Assembly (NCBI GenBank): GCA_029212925.1
Contig: JARGOB010000001.1
Location: 179,283 to 228,823 of the forward strand
Length of the DNA stretch: 49,541 nucleotides
Direction: 5' to 3'
DNA from: Coxiellaceae bacterium
GTDB lineage: Bacteria; Pseudomonadota; Gammaproteobacteria; Coxiellales; Coxiellaceae
This document shows, one piece after another, positions 7,185 through 15,812 of the stretch. Below the pieces are notes generated by a model, which worked only from the letters and a program-made list of their open reading frames with translations, ran no database searches and was not told where the DNA came from. The translations under genes and the position numbers were made by a program. The first letter of the stretch is position 1. Each line of letters begins with the position of its first letter.

Positions 7185-10100
7185 TTAAGGTGATGGCCTA
7201 CTTGATTCCTCTGCTTGTTTTTTTTCAAACAGCTCAGCGATTTCTGGCAACTTATAATACGAGGCCAGAAAACCGAGGTTGCATGTCATCGTATCGTCAG
7301 GGTCTAAACCCGCACTGTATCGTTTAATGATAGCTAGTTTCTGTTCGCTGTCTGGTTGCATGCGCGCTGACTCTCGCATATTTTTTACACTGTATGATTC
7401 GGTTATATTTATGTCTATCTCGGGTAATTCCATAAGGTATAAGGCTAACGAAGTCGCTCGTTTTTTGATGGCTGTTATAAGGGGGGGGTTGCGATGGGCA
7501 TGGTGTGATGGTTGATTGATATCAGCGCCGTACTGGTAGAGCATTTTGACTGTTTCTGTGCTTTTTGAATAGGTAGCGAGATGTATGGCAGATAGCTGGC
7601 ATCCATGGTCATCGATGGCGTTGACTGAACAACCAGCATCACACAATATTTGAACCATTCGTACACGGCCACGTGCTGCGGCATAATTTAATGGGGTCCA
7701 AGAATTAATGTTTTTCCCTTTGATTAAATCTGGTTTGCTGACAACGTCGACGTTGGTACCTGCATCAATTATCGCTTGTAATACTTCAGCGTTATCTTGA
7801 GCGATGGCACAATAGATAGCATTATAATCATTCTTTGTTTCTGTAATATCAAAGCAACCACCTGCTTCCTGCACAGCTTTTACTGTCGCTGTTGAGTTTA
7901 TCCGAGCGGCGATATAACCGGGTGTCTCATTGTGCGGGCGTGAACCCTGGTTGATTAGGCTCGGCTCTATTGAACACAGTGTTTTTATGCAATCCAGGCT
8001 GGATTGCCGGGTGGCTATGTGCATGGGTGTATAACCTTCGTCATTAAATATTGATACATTCGCTCCGAGCTTGTGCAATGCGATAATTAAATCACTATGG
8101 TTATACGTGGCAGCAATATGAACTAATGTATTGTTGGTTTCATACATTTTATCTAAGTCGATATCTGGAATGAGGTGACACATAAAAGAAATCATTGCAA
8201 TATTATTTTCAGCGGCAAGCATCCCTAAGACTAAGCGTACTTCTGGAGGTTTGCTGTATACATTGTTTTTATATAGTGCCTTGACTACAGACTGTAACTG
8301 TTGACGTGTTGCTAACATAAACAGTGTGCTATATAACAGCATTCCTTCATTACCGGTGATCTGCTTTGGTGTGTCGATAGCCGCCTCGGTCATTCTCGCT
8401 CCCATATTTCGCAGTTTTGAGATAACAGCCTCTGCTGTACCAGCAGGGTTAAGCTCACACAGTTGTAAAAGCTGAGATCTGTGTTCTGTATCGAGACCGC
8501 TTATCATCGCTTCTGCTGTTTCGCGCATTATGCCTTTAATAAACAGCTGCATTAATTTATTGCTGGCGAGGGTAGGGATAAATACACGGTACTGTGTTGT
8601 GTAGAGTGCTAGTCGTGTTTCTGGTTTCGCCATTAATTTAGCAATAACTGTATCTTGAAGCGCAATTCCATTTTTTTTGTTTTCGGCTAATTTAGATACT
8701 GCGAGCCGATTCAGCTGCAATACCAGCTGACGTTTATCATCACCGATGGGGGTTGAGTAAGCGCTATCATTGACAGTGTCTGCTATTTTTTTGTCACGGT
8801 TGTATTCACGCGCGATACTGTTGATAAGTTCGACGTAGTCTTCAAGTTTGGTATCTACTCGATTTAAAAATAACATGATGAGATGTTGCGGCTCTAGTTT
8901 GCTCAGTTGGCTACTTGGCGCATCGATTAATTGCAGGACAGTCTTTGCGGTAATAGGTTTGGCAAAATCAATCTCAACGCGTCGGCTGCGTGCTTTTTTC
9001 TTTTTCTTTTTACCCGATGCTGTGCTGAGTGTTAATGCCAGTTTAATATTAAGTTCACACTCAATGGCTGATGTCGCTGTAGCGGCTAATGATTCCTTTG
9101 GTTCTTTTGGAGCCTTGCTTGGTAGCGCCGTTGTAGCTTCGCTTTTATATTCCTCAGCTGCTGCGTGCACCGTGTGCGGTGGCGGTGTAAATAAACCAGC
9201 ACCACTTACAGTTGCAACGCCATGGCGTTGGCGAATGGCATGAGCTTGCTGCATTTTACCTAGGCGTGCTAGTCGGTCAGCTTCACGTAACCAGTCGTCA
9301 TCAGTCACTTTGCTGTCGTCTAATTTATCCGTACTGCTGTTACTGGCTGCCACGATATCTTGCGTTATATAGGCTAATAGTTCATCCACTTTAGGGTGTG
9401 TTGCAGTTTGCATAAACACGACCTCAATGCGCGCGCGCGATAGCGCCGTAAATAAGTGATTCAACTGTTCGATTAATTGTATATCCTCTGTTGGGATATC
9501 ATCACCCCTTATTTTTTCTCTTTTAATGATGGACAGTAATCGTGTTGCGGTTTTGGCGGTGATTAAATTCCATAATACAATGCGGTCGTAACCTAAGCCT
9601 TTAATTTCTTCAACGGTAAACACCGCACCGGTGTCACAAGCGTCTTCGGCTTTTGTTTTGTTGTCTGCCGAACAAATGACTGCGGTATTGGTGTTGGCAC
9701 ACAGTGCTTTGACTTCTGCTGTATCGCCACGGCGTAATTGCCGAACGCTACCGGTGTCGTCAAGTGCGCTCGCCAGTTCAGTATCAACCAACTTTGAGCC
9801 GTGAGGCATGACTTTCTTTTTGGCTAGCAACAATCGACTGCCGACGGCGGCAATGTTTTTACTGCAACGAAAGCTACTGCCGAGTTTAGCAATGTAGGGG
9901 TTAGGGGTGTGCAAGGGAATCTGTTGTTTAAGAAATTTAACCGTATCCGATAGGTTGCTCAAATCTTGGTTGCCATCACCTGTAAACAATGCTTTCACAC
10001 CTAGCGACATCAGGGTTTGCAGCTGTGGCCGGGTAAAGTCTAATGCTTCATCGATAATTAATGTTGTGCCAGCAGCTTTATGTGCACCATCAAAACGTGT

Positions 10101-11213
10101 TAACGCCGGGTGGTATTGGCTTTTTTCTGTTAGCCTGTTTTGGTAGTTTTTAAATGCTTGCCACAAGGCGGTTTGCAGTGTGGTGTTACCATGCAGTAAT
10201 GAATGGCTGCGGCCGGCAACCAGATAGGCTTCAAGGTTATCAACGCTGGCCATGATAATGCATTCTTGATAAAAAGTGTCGTAATCGATGTCTTGTAATG
10301 TGGTGAGTGATTTACCAGTAGCACGGTGTTTGCTGGCCTTGTGTGCTGTTTTTTGTTGAGCGCGAATGGTGTCGAAGTAATCATGCAAGTCTTTGTCATC
10401 AACAGCAGTTAATGATGGGTCGATAACATCGAAACGATGCAGTAGTTCTATATACTGACAGGTGCTGACACTGGCAGCGTTACCGTCATTGCATAAAGTC
10501 GATGTTGCCCATTGCTCTTGCATTTCATCACGCAAACGCTCGGAGCTGGCGATATAAATTATATCGTTGAGGCTGCCAGTTGCAGCTTCTTGCCTTTTTA
10601 ACTGTTCGATTAAACAAAAAACTAATAGGGTTTTACCCGCGCCAGGTGCGCCGGTAACTAAGCCAATAAAGTGATCTTGTTGCAGTTGTTTGCTTAGGTG
10701 GTCAGTGAGAACTTGTTGGTTATCGGTCAGGTGGACGACTTGTTTGTTATAAAACATCACCTCAACTGGTGTGCTCATGGCGTCATCAGCACTGGCAGCA
10801 GTCGGTGCAAGGGTGGGTAAAACAATAGGCTTGTGGTCGCTGGTATCATCAGTTGGGTCAATAGCCGTTTCACAGGCAGCGGTTAACTCAGCTAAATGCG
10901 CTGCATTGTATGATTTTCTGCGGTCATATTCGTGTTCAAGCAGCATCTCTAATAATAGCCAGGCACTGCTTCCGTTTACCGTTATTTTCTTTGCGATCAC
11001 GCGTCCTGTGCCCTCCAAGCGCAAACTTAAAACGCGTGACGTTTTTTTATCGAGCATTTCAGCATTCAGGCCTTTTGTGAGCTCGTTGCTTTGCAGTAAG
11101 ACTAAAAATTTGGCATAGGCAATTTCATGTTGCTCTGTGAATTTTTTGCTTGCTAATGTGGTGGCAACTGCTTGGGTATGGAATATACGGTAATACGAGC
11201 CTGCCTTTCTCAT
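7185..11213 (-). CDS. SF1 helicase-ankyrin repeat fusion protein
   Basis: A 1342-residue protein in three parts. Residues 40-102 look like a RelE-type fold (RVLSLRL, then LLEHEYDRRKSY). Residues 180-605 form a UvrD-like SF1 ATPase: Walker A GAPGAGKT 188-195, Walker B IIDEALD 386-392, GDGNQD 412-417, SSFR 446-449, IKGLGYDRIVLWN 537-549, TALSRAR 589-595. Residues about 1020-1270 carry about six ankyrin repeats (TPMHIATRQ, TPLNYAAARGR, SAIHLATYS). A basic cluster, KKKKKKARSRR, lies at 734-744. There is no signal peptide. The end (FEKKQAEESSRPSP) is rich in Glu and Ser, as in many Dot/Icm substrates. Ankyrin repeats beside a UvrD-type helicase recall eukaryotic TRANK1. I infer a host-directed effector, but a bacterial nucleic-acid enzyme is possible. 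Confidence 0.85.
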   Translation of the reverse strand: MRKAGSYYRIFHTQAVATTLASKKFTEQHEIAYAKFLVLLQSNELTKGLNAEMLDKKTSRVLSLRLEGTGRVIAKKITVNGSSAWLLLEMLLEHEYDRRKSYNAAHLAELTAACETAIDPTDDTSDHKPIVLPTLAPTAASADDAMSTPVEVMFYNKQVVHLTDNQQVLTDHLSKQLQQDHFIGLVTGAPGAGKTLLVFCLIEQLKRQEAATGSLNDIIYIASSERLRDEMQEQWATSTLCNDGNAASVSTCQYIELLHRFDVIDPSLTAVDDKDLHDYFDTIRAQQKTAHKASKHRATGKSLTTLQDIDYDTFYQECIIMASVDNLEAYLVAGRSHSLLHGNTTLQTALWQAFKNYQNRLTEKSQYHPALTRFDGAHKAAGTTLIIDEALDFTRPQLQTLMSLGVKALFTGDGNQDLSNLSDTVKFLKQQIPLHTPNPYIAKLGSSFRCSKNIAAVGSRLLLAKKKVMPHGSKLVDTELASALDDTGSVRQLRRGDTAEVKALCANTNTAVICSADNKTKAEDACDTGAVFTVEEIKGLGYDRIVLWNLITAKTATRLLSIIKREKIRGDDIPTEDIQLIEQLNHLFTALSRARIEVVFMQTATHPKVDELLAYITQDIVAASNSSTDKLDDSKVTDDDWLREADRLARLGKMQQAHAIRQRHGVATVSGAGLFTPPPHTVHAAAEEYKSEATTALPSKAPKEPKESLAATATSAIECELNIKLALTLSTASGKKKKKKARSRRVEIDFAKPITAKTVLQLIDAPSSQLSKLEPQHLIMLFLNRVDTKLEDYVELINSIAREYNRDKKIADTVNDSAYSTPIGDDKRQLVLQLNRLAVSKLAENKKNGIALQDTVIAKLMAKPETRLALYTTQYRVFIPTLASNKLMQLFIKGIMRETAEAMISGLDTEHRSQLLQLCELNPAGTAEAVISKLRNMGARMTEAAIDTPKQITGNEGMLLYSTLFMLATRQQLQSVVKALYKNNVYSKPPEVRLVLGMLAAENNIAMISFMCHLIPDIDLDKMYETNNTLVHIAATYNHSDLIIALHKLGANVSIFNDEGYTPMHIATRQSSLDCIKTLCSIEPSLINQGSRPHNETPGYIAARINSTATVKAVQEAGGCFDITETKNDYNAIYCAIAQDNAEVLQAIIDAGTNVDVVSKPDLIKGKNINSWTPLNYAAARGRVRMVQILCDAGCSVNAIDDHGCQLSAIHLATYSKSTETVKMLYQYGADINQPSHHAHRNPPLITAIKKRATSLALYLMELPEIDINITESYSVKNMRESARMQPDSEQKLAIIKRYSAGLDPDDTMTCNLGFLASYYKLPEIAELFEKKQAEESSRPSP

Positions 11214-11340
11214 GATTAATGCTCTTAGTTTATAATGAATTTACAAGATGTTATAAGTAACAGATTTTAATATACTAGAATTAACGCAACCTTAAGTGGT
11301 GAATGTTTTTTAGGTGTATTTATGTGGCTCGAATGGTGAT

Positions 11341-12864
11341 TTATAGCTGCGAGTGTTTAAGCATATACATCGCTGTTTTTGCGATTAATTCTTTGTGTAT
11401 TGTGCTTAAATCGGCATATTGCATATAGGGAAGTTTAGAAAAATGATGCGTGAATTGCCCAGACTCCAGCCAGCGATAGCATTTCTCAAGCACACCTGGA
11501 ATTATGCCTCCTTGCTTTTGATCTTGAAGGTACAGTTGGCTAGGTGCGCCCATTTTTTTTAAATATTGCCGCATTAAATATCGGCCCATGGTCCCGCGTC
11601 TTTTTTGATTGATAGGTAAATAAAAACAAAACTCAAGCAATTTGGGGTTTAATAGTGGGTAACGAAACTCAAAGTCCATGGATTTAGCTAATACCGCATT
11701 GTATTCTACGCGCATCCTTAGCCCATAACTCTGCAGTCCTTGCAATGAATCATACTCTTGTTCACGCACTGTTTTGATGCGTTTAATTTTATGTCGATTT
11801 TGATGGCTCACCTGTCTTTTGATGAATCGTTTAACAAGCCAGTCAATTCCTGTTGATTGACCAAAATAATAATATGCGGCTGGATGTGAAACCTTAATCA
11901 ATGTCGCCATGCGCCTTAGCAAACGCACTGACGTATGATCATTGCGCCTCAGTTGTGAAATCTCATACCACAGCTGCTTATATCCTTTCTGCTCAAGGGC
12001 ACTTTTAAGGTAAGTATGTGCAGGGGCATGTGCTGAGACGCAGTCATCTCCGCCAGCGCCAGATAATACAATGCGTCTTCCGGATTGAGTAATGGCTTTG
12101 TACAAGTGCATCATATACATGTAAACCAGGTAAGGAGCAGGGCCGGCAAACTGCTGCGCACAATATTGAAATGATGATATTGGATCGAATTGATCTGGTG
12201 TCACATAGGTAATGTCAGTATGACCAAAGTGAGCCAGCAAGCACAGTGCTGTTTTTTTGTCATCCACTAACACACCATCATCGAGTGCTGTTTGCATAAA
12301 TAACGGGTACCGAATACCTTGTTGATAGGCGGTGGTAAATATGGCGCCGGAATCCAGGCCGCCACTCATTTTTCCGCATAATTGATCGTGCTTACCTTTA
12401 ACACAAACCGACAGCGACTCATGCATCAACGCTGAAAACTGTTCAAGGTAGGCGGCATCATTCGCCAGTAAATGATCATCTGCATCAGCATCAAGTTGCC
12501 AAAACGGTTTCTTACTGACGTTTGTATGAGCTGAAATCGTGGTAATGACGCCGGGTTCGGCGCGGTAAATATGTTGGTAATAGGTCTCATCGCTGTAGGT
12601 TTGATTTTTTTCAATTAAGCTAATCAGCTGTTCATGGTTAAAATTTGGTTTTGTTGGTAGCTTTGCCAGCAAGTCCGGAAGGGTGCTAGCAAAATCAAAA
12701 TGGCCATTGTGAAGATAGTAATACAGCGGCTCAAGCCCCATAGGGTCTCGCACCAGGGTGATATTTTGATTGGCTTTATTGAAATGCACTTCAGCAAAAC
12801 CACCTTCGCGCGCACGCCAGTAAGCCCTGTTCAGTAATCCCTCGGTGTGATTTGAAAAATCCAT
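11341..12864 (-). CDS. Asparagine-synthetase-like lasso peptide cyclase
   Basis: A 507-residue member of the asparagine synthetase B fold. The amidotransferase-like N-terminus is short and lacks the Cys2 of true glutaminases, but keeps VRDPMGLEPLYYY. The ATP pyrophosphatase motif SGGLDSG is at residues 167-173 and GAGGDD at 269-274. After it comes a basic helical stretch and then FEFRYPLLNPKLLEFCFYLP, the pattern of lasso-peptide macrolactam synthetases (McjC type), which adenylate an Asp/Glu side chain to close the ring. A plausible precursor lies upstream on the same strand at 13422-13592. I chose ATG 12864; a TTG at 12945 would overlap the divergent gene. The alternative is an asparagine synthetase-like enzyme of another pathway. 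Confidence 0.75.
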   Translation of the reverse strand: MDFSNHTEGLLNRAYWRAREGGFAEVHFNKANQNITLVRDPMGLEPLYYYLHNGHFDFASTLPDLLAKLPTKPNFNHEQLISLIEKNQTYSDETYYQHIYRAEPGVITTISAHTNVSKKPFWQLDADADDHLLANDAAYLEQFSALMHESLSVCVKGKHDQLCGKMSGGLDSGAIFTTAYQQGIRYPLFMQTALDDGVLVDDKKTALCLLAHFGHTDITYVTPDQFDPISSFQYCAQQFAGPAPYLVYMYMMHLYKAITQSGRRIVLSGAGGDDCVSAHAPAHTYLKSALEQKGYKQLWYEISQLRRNDHTSVRLLRRMATLIKVSHPAAYYYFGQSTGIDWLVKRFIKRQVSHQNRHKIKRIKTVREQEYDSLQGLQSYGLRMRVEYNAVLAKSMDFEFRYPLLNPKLLEFCFYLPINQKRRGTMGRYLMRQYLKKMGAPSQLYLQDQKQGGIIPGVLEKCYRWLESGQFTHHFSKLPYMQYADLSTIHKELIAKTAMYMLKHSQL

Positions 12865-12939
12865 GAGTCCCAGCAATAGGCGTTGTATAAAAGACAATGA
12901 TAGAATACAAGCTGGCAGGCCAACGGGAAAGGAATAAAA

Positions 12940-13419
12940 ATGCAAAAGCCAATAGCAATATTAATGCTAGCTATGGTTACCATGACGGCATCGGCAGGTT
13001 CAATGGGGCCACTGTTTACTGATGGAGAATATGCTGGAAGTGCAGGCCATCTTATATTGTCTGGCACCTCAAATAACTTTTTAACCAAAACTAGCATTCT
13101 TTTTTATCACGCTGGGAACTGCATGACGGAATACCCTGACAGCTATAGCCAAACAGATGGCGAAAAGCAAGAGTGGCAAGCTCGCGAATCCCCAGGGTGG
13201 AATATTAATGGCACAGCGGTGGCCAACGACGCCTCAATTGCAGGGTTGGATAGTGGTGAAATAGCAGCAATCACTGGGATAAAAATATACGCTGCTGAAT
13301 TGACTCCATGGACTGAGGGTGGGACGCCTGAGACGGCTTGTTACACGGTAAGCGGTTGTGGTACAGGCACATGTTCTGGCACTGACACTGATACTAAAAC
13401 GTTGTTCGGTCCACAATAG
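12940..13419 (+). CDS. Hypothetical secreted protein inside the lasso locus
   Basis: Product of 159 residues with a clear signal peptide (about 1-19, ending TASA) and a mature part rich in Gly, Thr, Ser and Asp with four cysteines. I do not recognise the family. A strong ribosome site, GGGAAAGGA, precedes ATG 12940. It is divergent from the cyclase (75-base gap) and converges on the lasso precursor with two bases between the stop codons. Its position between cyclase and precursor suggests either a recent insertion or a function tied to the peptide, but nothing in the sequence shows which. Confidence 0.65.
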   Translation: MQKPIAILMLAMVTMTASAGSMGPLFTDGEYAGSAGHLILSGTSNNFLTKTSILFYHAGNCMTEYPDSYSQTDGEKQEWQARESPGWNINGTAVANDASIAGLDSGEIAAITGIKIYAAELTPWTEGGTPETACYTVSGCGTGTCSGTDTDTKTLFGPQ

Positions 13420-13421
13420 AT

Positions 13422-13592
13422 TTAACTAAAAAGCCTAGCGTCTGGTGGGGTGCCATCGTTCTCAGTGTCACCTGTAAACCCTCCTTGAGTGCAGAAAGAA
13501 GACAGTGGTTGGATTTGCGGTGCTTGCCATTTTTTGGTTAAGTTTTGGTGGTTGGCGCAAGCGTCATAGGTGAAGTCTTTCACTCGTTCCAT
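13422..13592 (-). CDS. Probable lasso peptide precursor
   Basis: A 56-residue product starting at ATG 13592, with GGAGAG eight bases upstream. The leader contains KKWQAPQI (residues 20-27), fitting the aromatic-xx-Pro-x-aliphatic recognition motif of lasso leaders, and ends SSFCTQ. Thr35 is thus at position -2 of the core, the hallmark of lasso precursors. The core would be the 20 residues after TQ and starts GGFTGDTE. Gly1 and Glu8 could form an eight-residue ring as in microcin J25, followed by a 12-residue tail. It is on the same strand as the cyclase at 11341-12864. No RRE/B1 or transglutaminase-like B2 gene is adjacent. Confidence 0.65.
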   Translation of the reverse strand: MERVKDFTYDACANHQNLTKKWQAPQIQPLSSFCTQGGFTGDTENDGTPPDARLFS

Positions 13593-13643
13593 GGTTGTAA
13601 CTCTCCAAAACATCAGCTGCAGCAGCAGGCATACCAGCTGCCT

Positions 13644-13673
13644 ATCATATCAATAGGCGCAGATGGATTACAA
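13644..13673 (-). promoter_or_regulatory. Candidate promoter of the lasso precursor
   Basis: Read on the minus strand: TTGTAA (13673-13668), an 18-base spacer, then TATGAT (13649-13644). It lies directly after the udk stop and about 50 bases before the precursor start, so the precursor probably has its own promoter. Confidence 0.4.
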
Positions 13674-13676
13674 CCG

Positions 13677-14315
13677 CTATACAGCAATATTGGCTTTGGT
13701 TAGAAGTTCGCGCATTTTGGCTTGTACCATTTCGATAGCGATACGGTTCTCACCGCCGCGAGGCACAATAACATCGGCATAGCGTTTGGAGGGTTCGACG
13801 AACTGTAAATACATCGGGCGCACGGTTTCTTGATATTGTTCCATCACTGATTCAATCGAACGGCCGCGTTTGATGATGTCGCGCTTGAGTCGACGTAATA
13901 AGCAAATGTCGAGTGGAGTATCCATAAATAAACGAATATCCATCATATCGCGCAGGGCCTTGTCGACAAACAGCAAAATGCCTTCAATAACGATGATGTG
14001 TTTTGAGCCAATGGTGCGCGTTTTATCGCTGCGTACATGGTTGGTGAAATCGTACATGGGTAATTCGATGCTGTTACCGGCTTGCAGAGCTTGCAAGTGT
14101 TTGATCAATAGGTCGTGTTCAAAGGCGTTTGGGTGATCGTAATTGGTTTTTAAGCGCTCATCAAATGGCATATGCTTTTGGTCGCAATAGTAGGCATCTT
14201 CGGAGATGATTTCTACTTGGTCGCAACCCAGCTCTTCAACAATGGTGTTAGCCAGTAAGCTTTTGCCTGAGGCTGTTGGGCCTGCAACGCCGATAATGAT
14301 GGTCTTATGATTCAC
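13677..14315 (-). CDS. udk: Uridine kinase
   Basis: Pyrimidine-salvage kinase that converts uridine and cytidine to UMP and CMP with ATP or GTP. The P-loop GPTASGKS is near residues 11-18. SEDAYYCDQKHMPFDERLKTNYDHPNAF and YDFTNHVRSD are strongly conserved in the family, and the lid block RRLKRDIIKRGRS is present. The length of 212 residues is normal. The start abuts the smrB stop (14315/14316), so the two genes are probably cotranscribed, leftward from the smrB-prmB divergent region. Confidence 0.95.
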   Translation of the reverse strand: MNHKTIIIGVAGPTASGKSLLANTIVEELGCDQVEIISEDAYYCDQKHMPFDERLKTNYDHPNAFEHDLLIKHLQALQAGNSIELPMYDFTNHVRSDKTRTIGSKHIIVIEGILLFVDKALRDMMDIRLFMDTPLDICLLRRLKRDIIKRGRSIESVMEQYQETVRPMYLQFVEPSKRYADVIVPRGGENRIAIEMVQAKMRELLTKANIAV

Positions 14316-14891
14316 TTAATTACCCCCGCATTTGAGAAGAACATAAATAGCGCCAGTTCCGCCGTCCCTGGGTTTGGCTGATTGGAATGCTAACACGTTT
14401 GGATGGTTACGCAACCATTGATTGATCATATTTTTGATCGCAGGCACGCCATCAGCTGAATAGTGGCCTTTGCCATGTACAATCAGTGCGTAGCGAATAT
14501 CTTCCGTTTGGCACTGGTCAATAAAATCATGCAGCGCGTCAATCGCTTGTTCAACGGTGTAGAGGTGTAAATCCAATCGCGCCTCGATAGGAAAATCACC
14601 TTTTTTCAATCGTTTAATGTCATTTTTTAAGATATGCGGTTGCTCGTAATTCAGGCGATCATCGGGCCCTAATGAGTCGGCGCCACGTGAGTAGTAAATG
14701 TTCATGCGGGCTTTGTCATCAAACGGGTAGTCATTGTTGGCTTTGCGTTTGATCTTGAATGCCGTCTGCGGTTTGGTGTGTCGTCCGTGATCTGGCAGGC
14801 GATCGATATCACCCATTGCCTGCTGGAAGTCCTCTTGGTCCTCAGCTGATATTTTTGGCTTTTTGCTGTTTTTTGGTGGCTTTTTAGTCAT
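14316..14891 (-). CDS. smrB: Smr-domain endonuclease SmrB
   Basis: Smr-domain protein of 191 residues. In E. coli, SmrB cleaves mRNA between collided ribosomes and so starts ribosome rescue. After a charged N-terminal half, the Smr domain shows LDLHLYTVEQAIDALHDFI (near residue 105) and the signature ALIVHGKGHYS (near 136). The final part, LAFQSAKPRDGGTGAIYVLLK, also fits. It is divergent from prmB, just as in E. coli smrB/prmB-aroC, with only 21 bases between the two starts, so promoters must lie inside the coding ends. Confidence 0.93.
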   Translation of the reverse strand: MTKKPPKNSKKPKISAEDQEDFQQAMGDIDRLPDHGRHTKPQTAFKIKRKANNDYPFDDKARMNIYYSRGADSLGPDDRLNYEQPHILKNDIKRLKKGDFPIEARLDLHLYTVEQAIDALHDFIDQCQTEDIRYALIVHGKGHYSADGVPAIKNMINQWLRNHPNVLAFQSAKPRDGGTGAIYVLLKCGGN

Positions 14892-14912
14892 GACCTATTG
14901 TACCATCTCGGC

Positions 14913-15812
14913 ATGAAAACGATAGAATCAGCAATCAATCAGGTGTGTCAGCATTTTGAGCAGGCAGAACTTTACTATGGCCATGGCAGTGATAATGCTT
15001 GGGATGAGGCCGTCTATTTGGTGCTAGCAGCCTCGGGGTTGCCATTGGACAGTGATCGCTCTGTGCTTGAGCAGCCATTAACGCCTGAAATACAACAGCA
15101 AGTTGAGGCGTGGGTACAGCAGCGTGTTGAGCAGCGCATACCGTTACCTTACATAATGCAGCGCGCATGGTTTATGGGCTTGGAGTTTTATGTTGACCCG
15201 CGTGTGCTGATCCCGCGATCGTTGATGGGTTGTTGGTTGGAGGATCATTGCCGACCATGGGTTGAGCCTGATCAGGTGCAGCATATATTAGAAGTGGGAA
15301 CAGGCAGCGGTTGTATTGCTATCGCAGCGGCTTATCAATTTCCGCAAGCGCAAGTTGATGCCGTCGATATCAGTGATGAGGCATTGGCAGTAGCTAAGGT
15401 CAATGTGGAAAGCCATCAGCTAGAGCAGCGTGTGCATTTAGTTAAGTCTGATTGTTACCAGCAGCTATCACCACAGCGCTATGATATTATTATCAGCAAT
15501 CCACCGTATGTTAGTGATGAAGAAATGGCCGATGTGCCAGCGGAGTATCAGCATGAGCCAAGTTTGGCTTTGCGCGCGGACGATGATGGTTTGGATATTG
15601 TCATACGATTATTAAAAGGTGCGCCAGATTATTTAACCGATGATGGTGTGTTATTTATGGAAGTTGGTTTTTCGGATGAGGCGCTGATTGCACGCTATCC
15701 AGATGCGCCATTTGTTTGGTTGGATACTGATGCTGACACCAGTGGTTTGTTTGTGGTAACGCGTGAGGATTTAGTGACCTTTTTAAAACAAGAGCGATTA
15801 ATGGATGAGTAA
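14913..15812 (+). CDS. prmB: Ribosomal protein L3 glutamine methyltransferase PrmB
   Basis: AdoMet-dependent enzyme that N5-methylates a glutamine of ribosomal protein L3. Seen: FYVDPRVLIPRS (near residue 94), AdoMet loop LEVGTGSGCIAIA (near 128), VDAVDISDEAL, and the catalytic NPPYV (near 196). PrmB is favoured over PrmC because of the gene order smrB/prmB-aroC and the FYVDPRVLIPRS wording. ATG 14913 gives 299 residues; the frame also opens at a TTG at 14898. The end overlaps aroC by eight bases, so translation is probably coupled. Confidence 0.93.
   Translation: MKTIESAINQVCQHFEQAELYYGHGSDNAWDEAVYLVLAASGLPLDSDRSVLEQPLTPEIQQQVEAWVQQRVEQRIPLPYIMQRAWFMGLEFYVDPRVLIPRSLMGCWLEDHCRPWVEPDQVQHILEVGTGSGCIAIAAAYQFPQAQVDAVDISDEALAVAKVNVESHQLEQRVHLVKSDCYQQLSPQRYDIIISNPPYVSDEEMADVPAEYQHEPSLALRADDDGLDIVIRLLKGAPDYLTDDGVLFMEVGFSDEALIARYPDAPFVWLDTDADTSGLFVVTREDLVTFLKQERLMDE

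Noticed and set aside
12831..13097. Minus-strand frame of 88 codons between lasso precursor and cyclase, considered as a missing B protein
   Set aside because: It has no RRE or transglutaminase motif, overlaps the cyclase start and lies opposite a gene with a good signal peptide and ribosome site.
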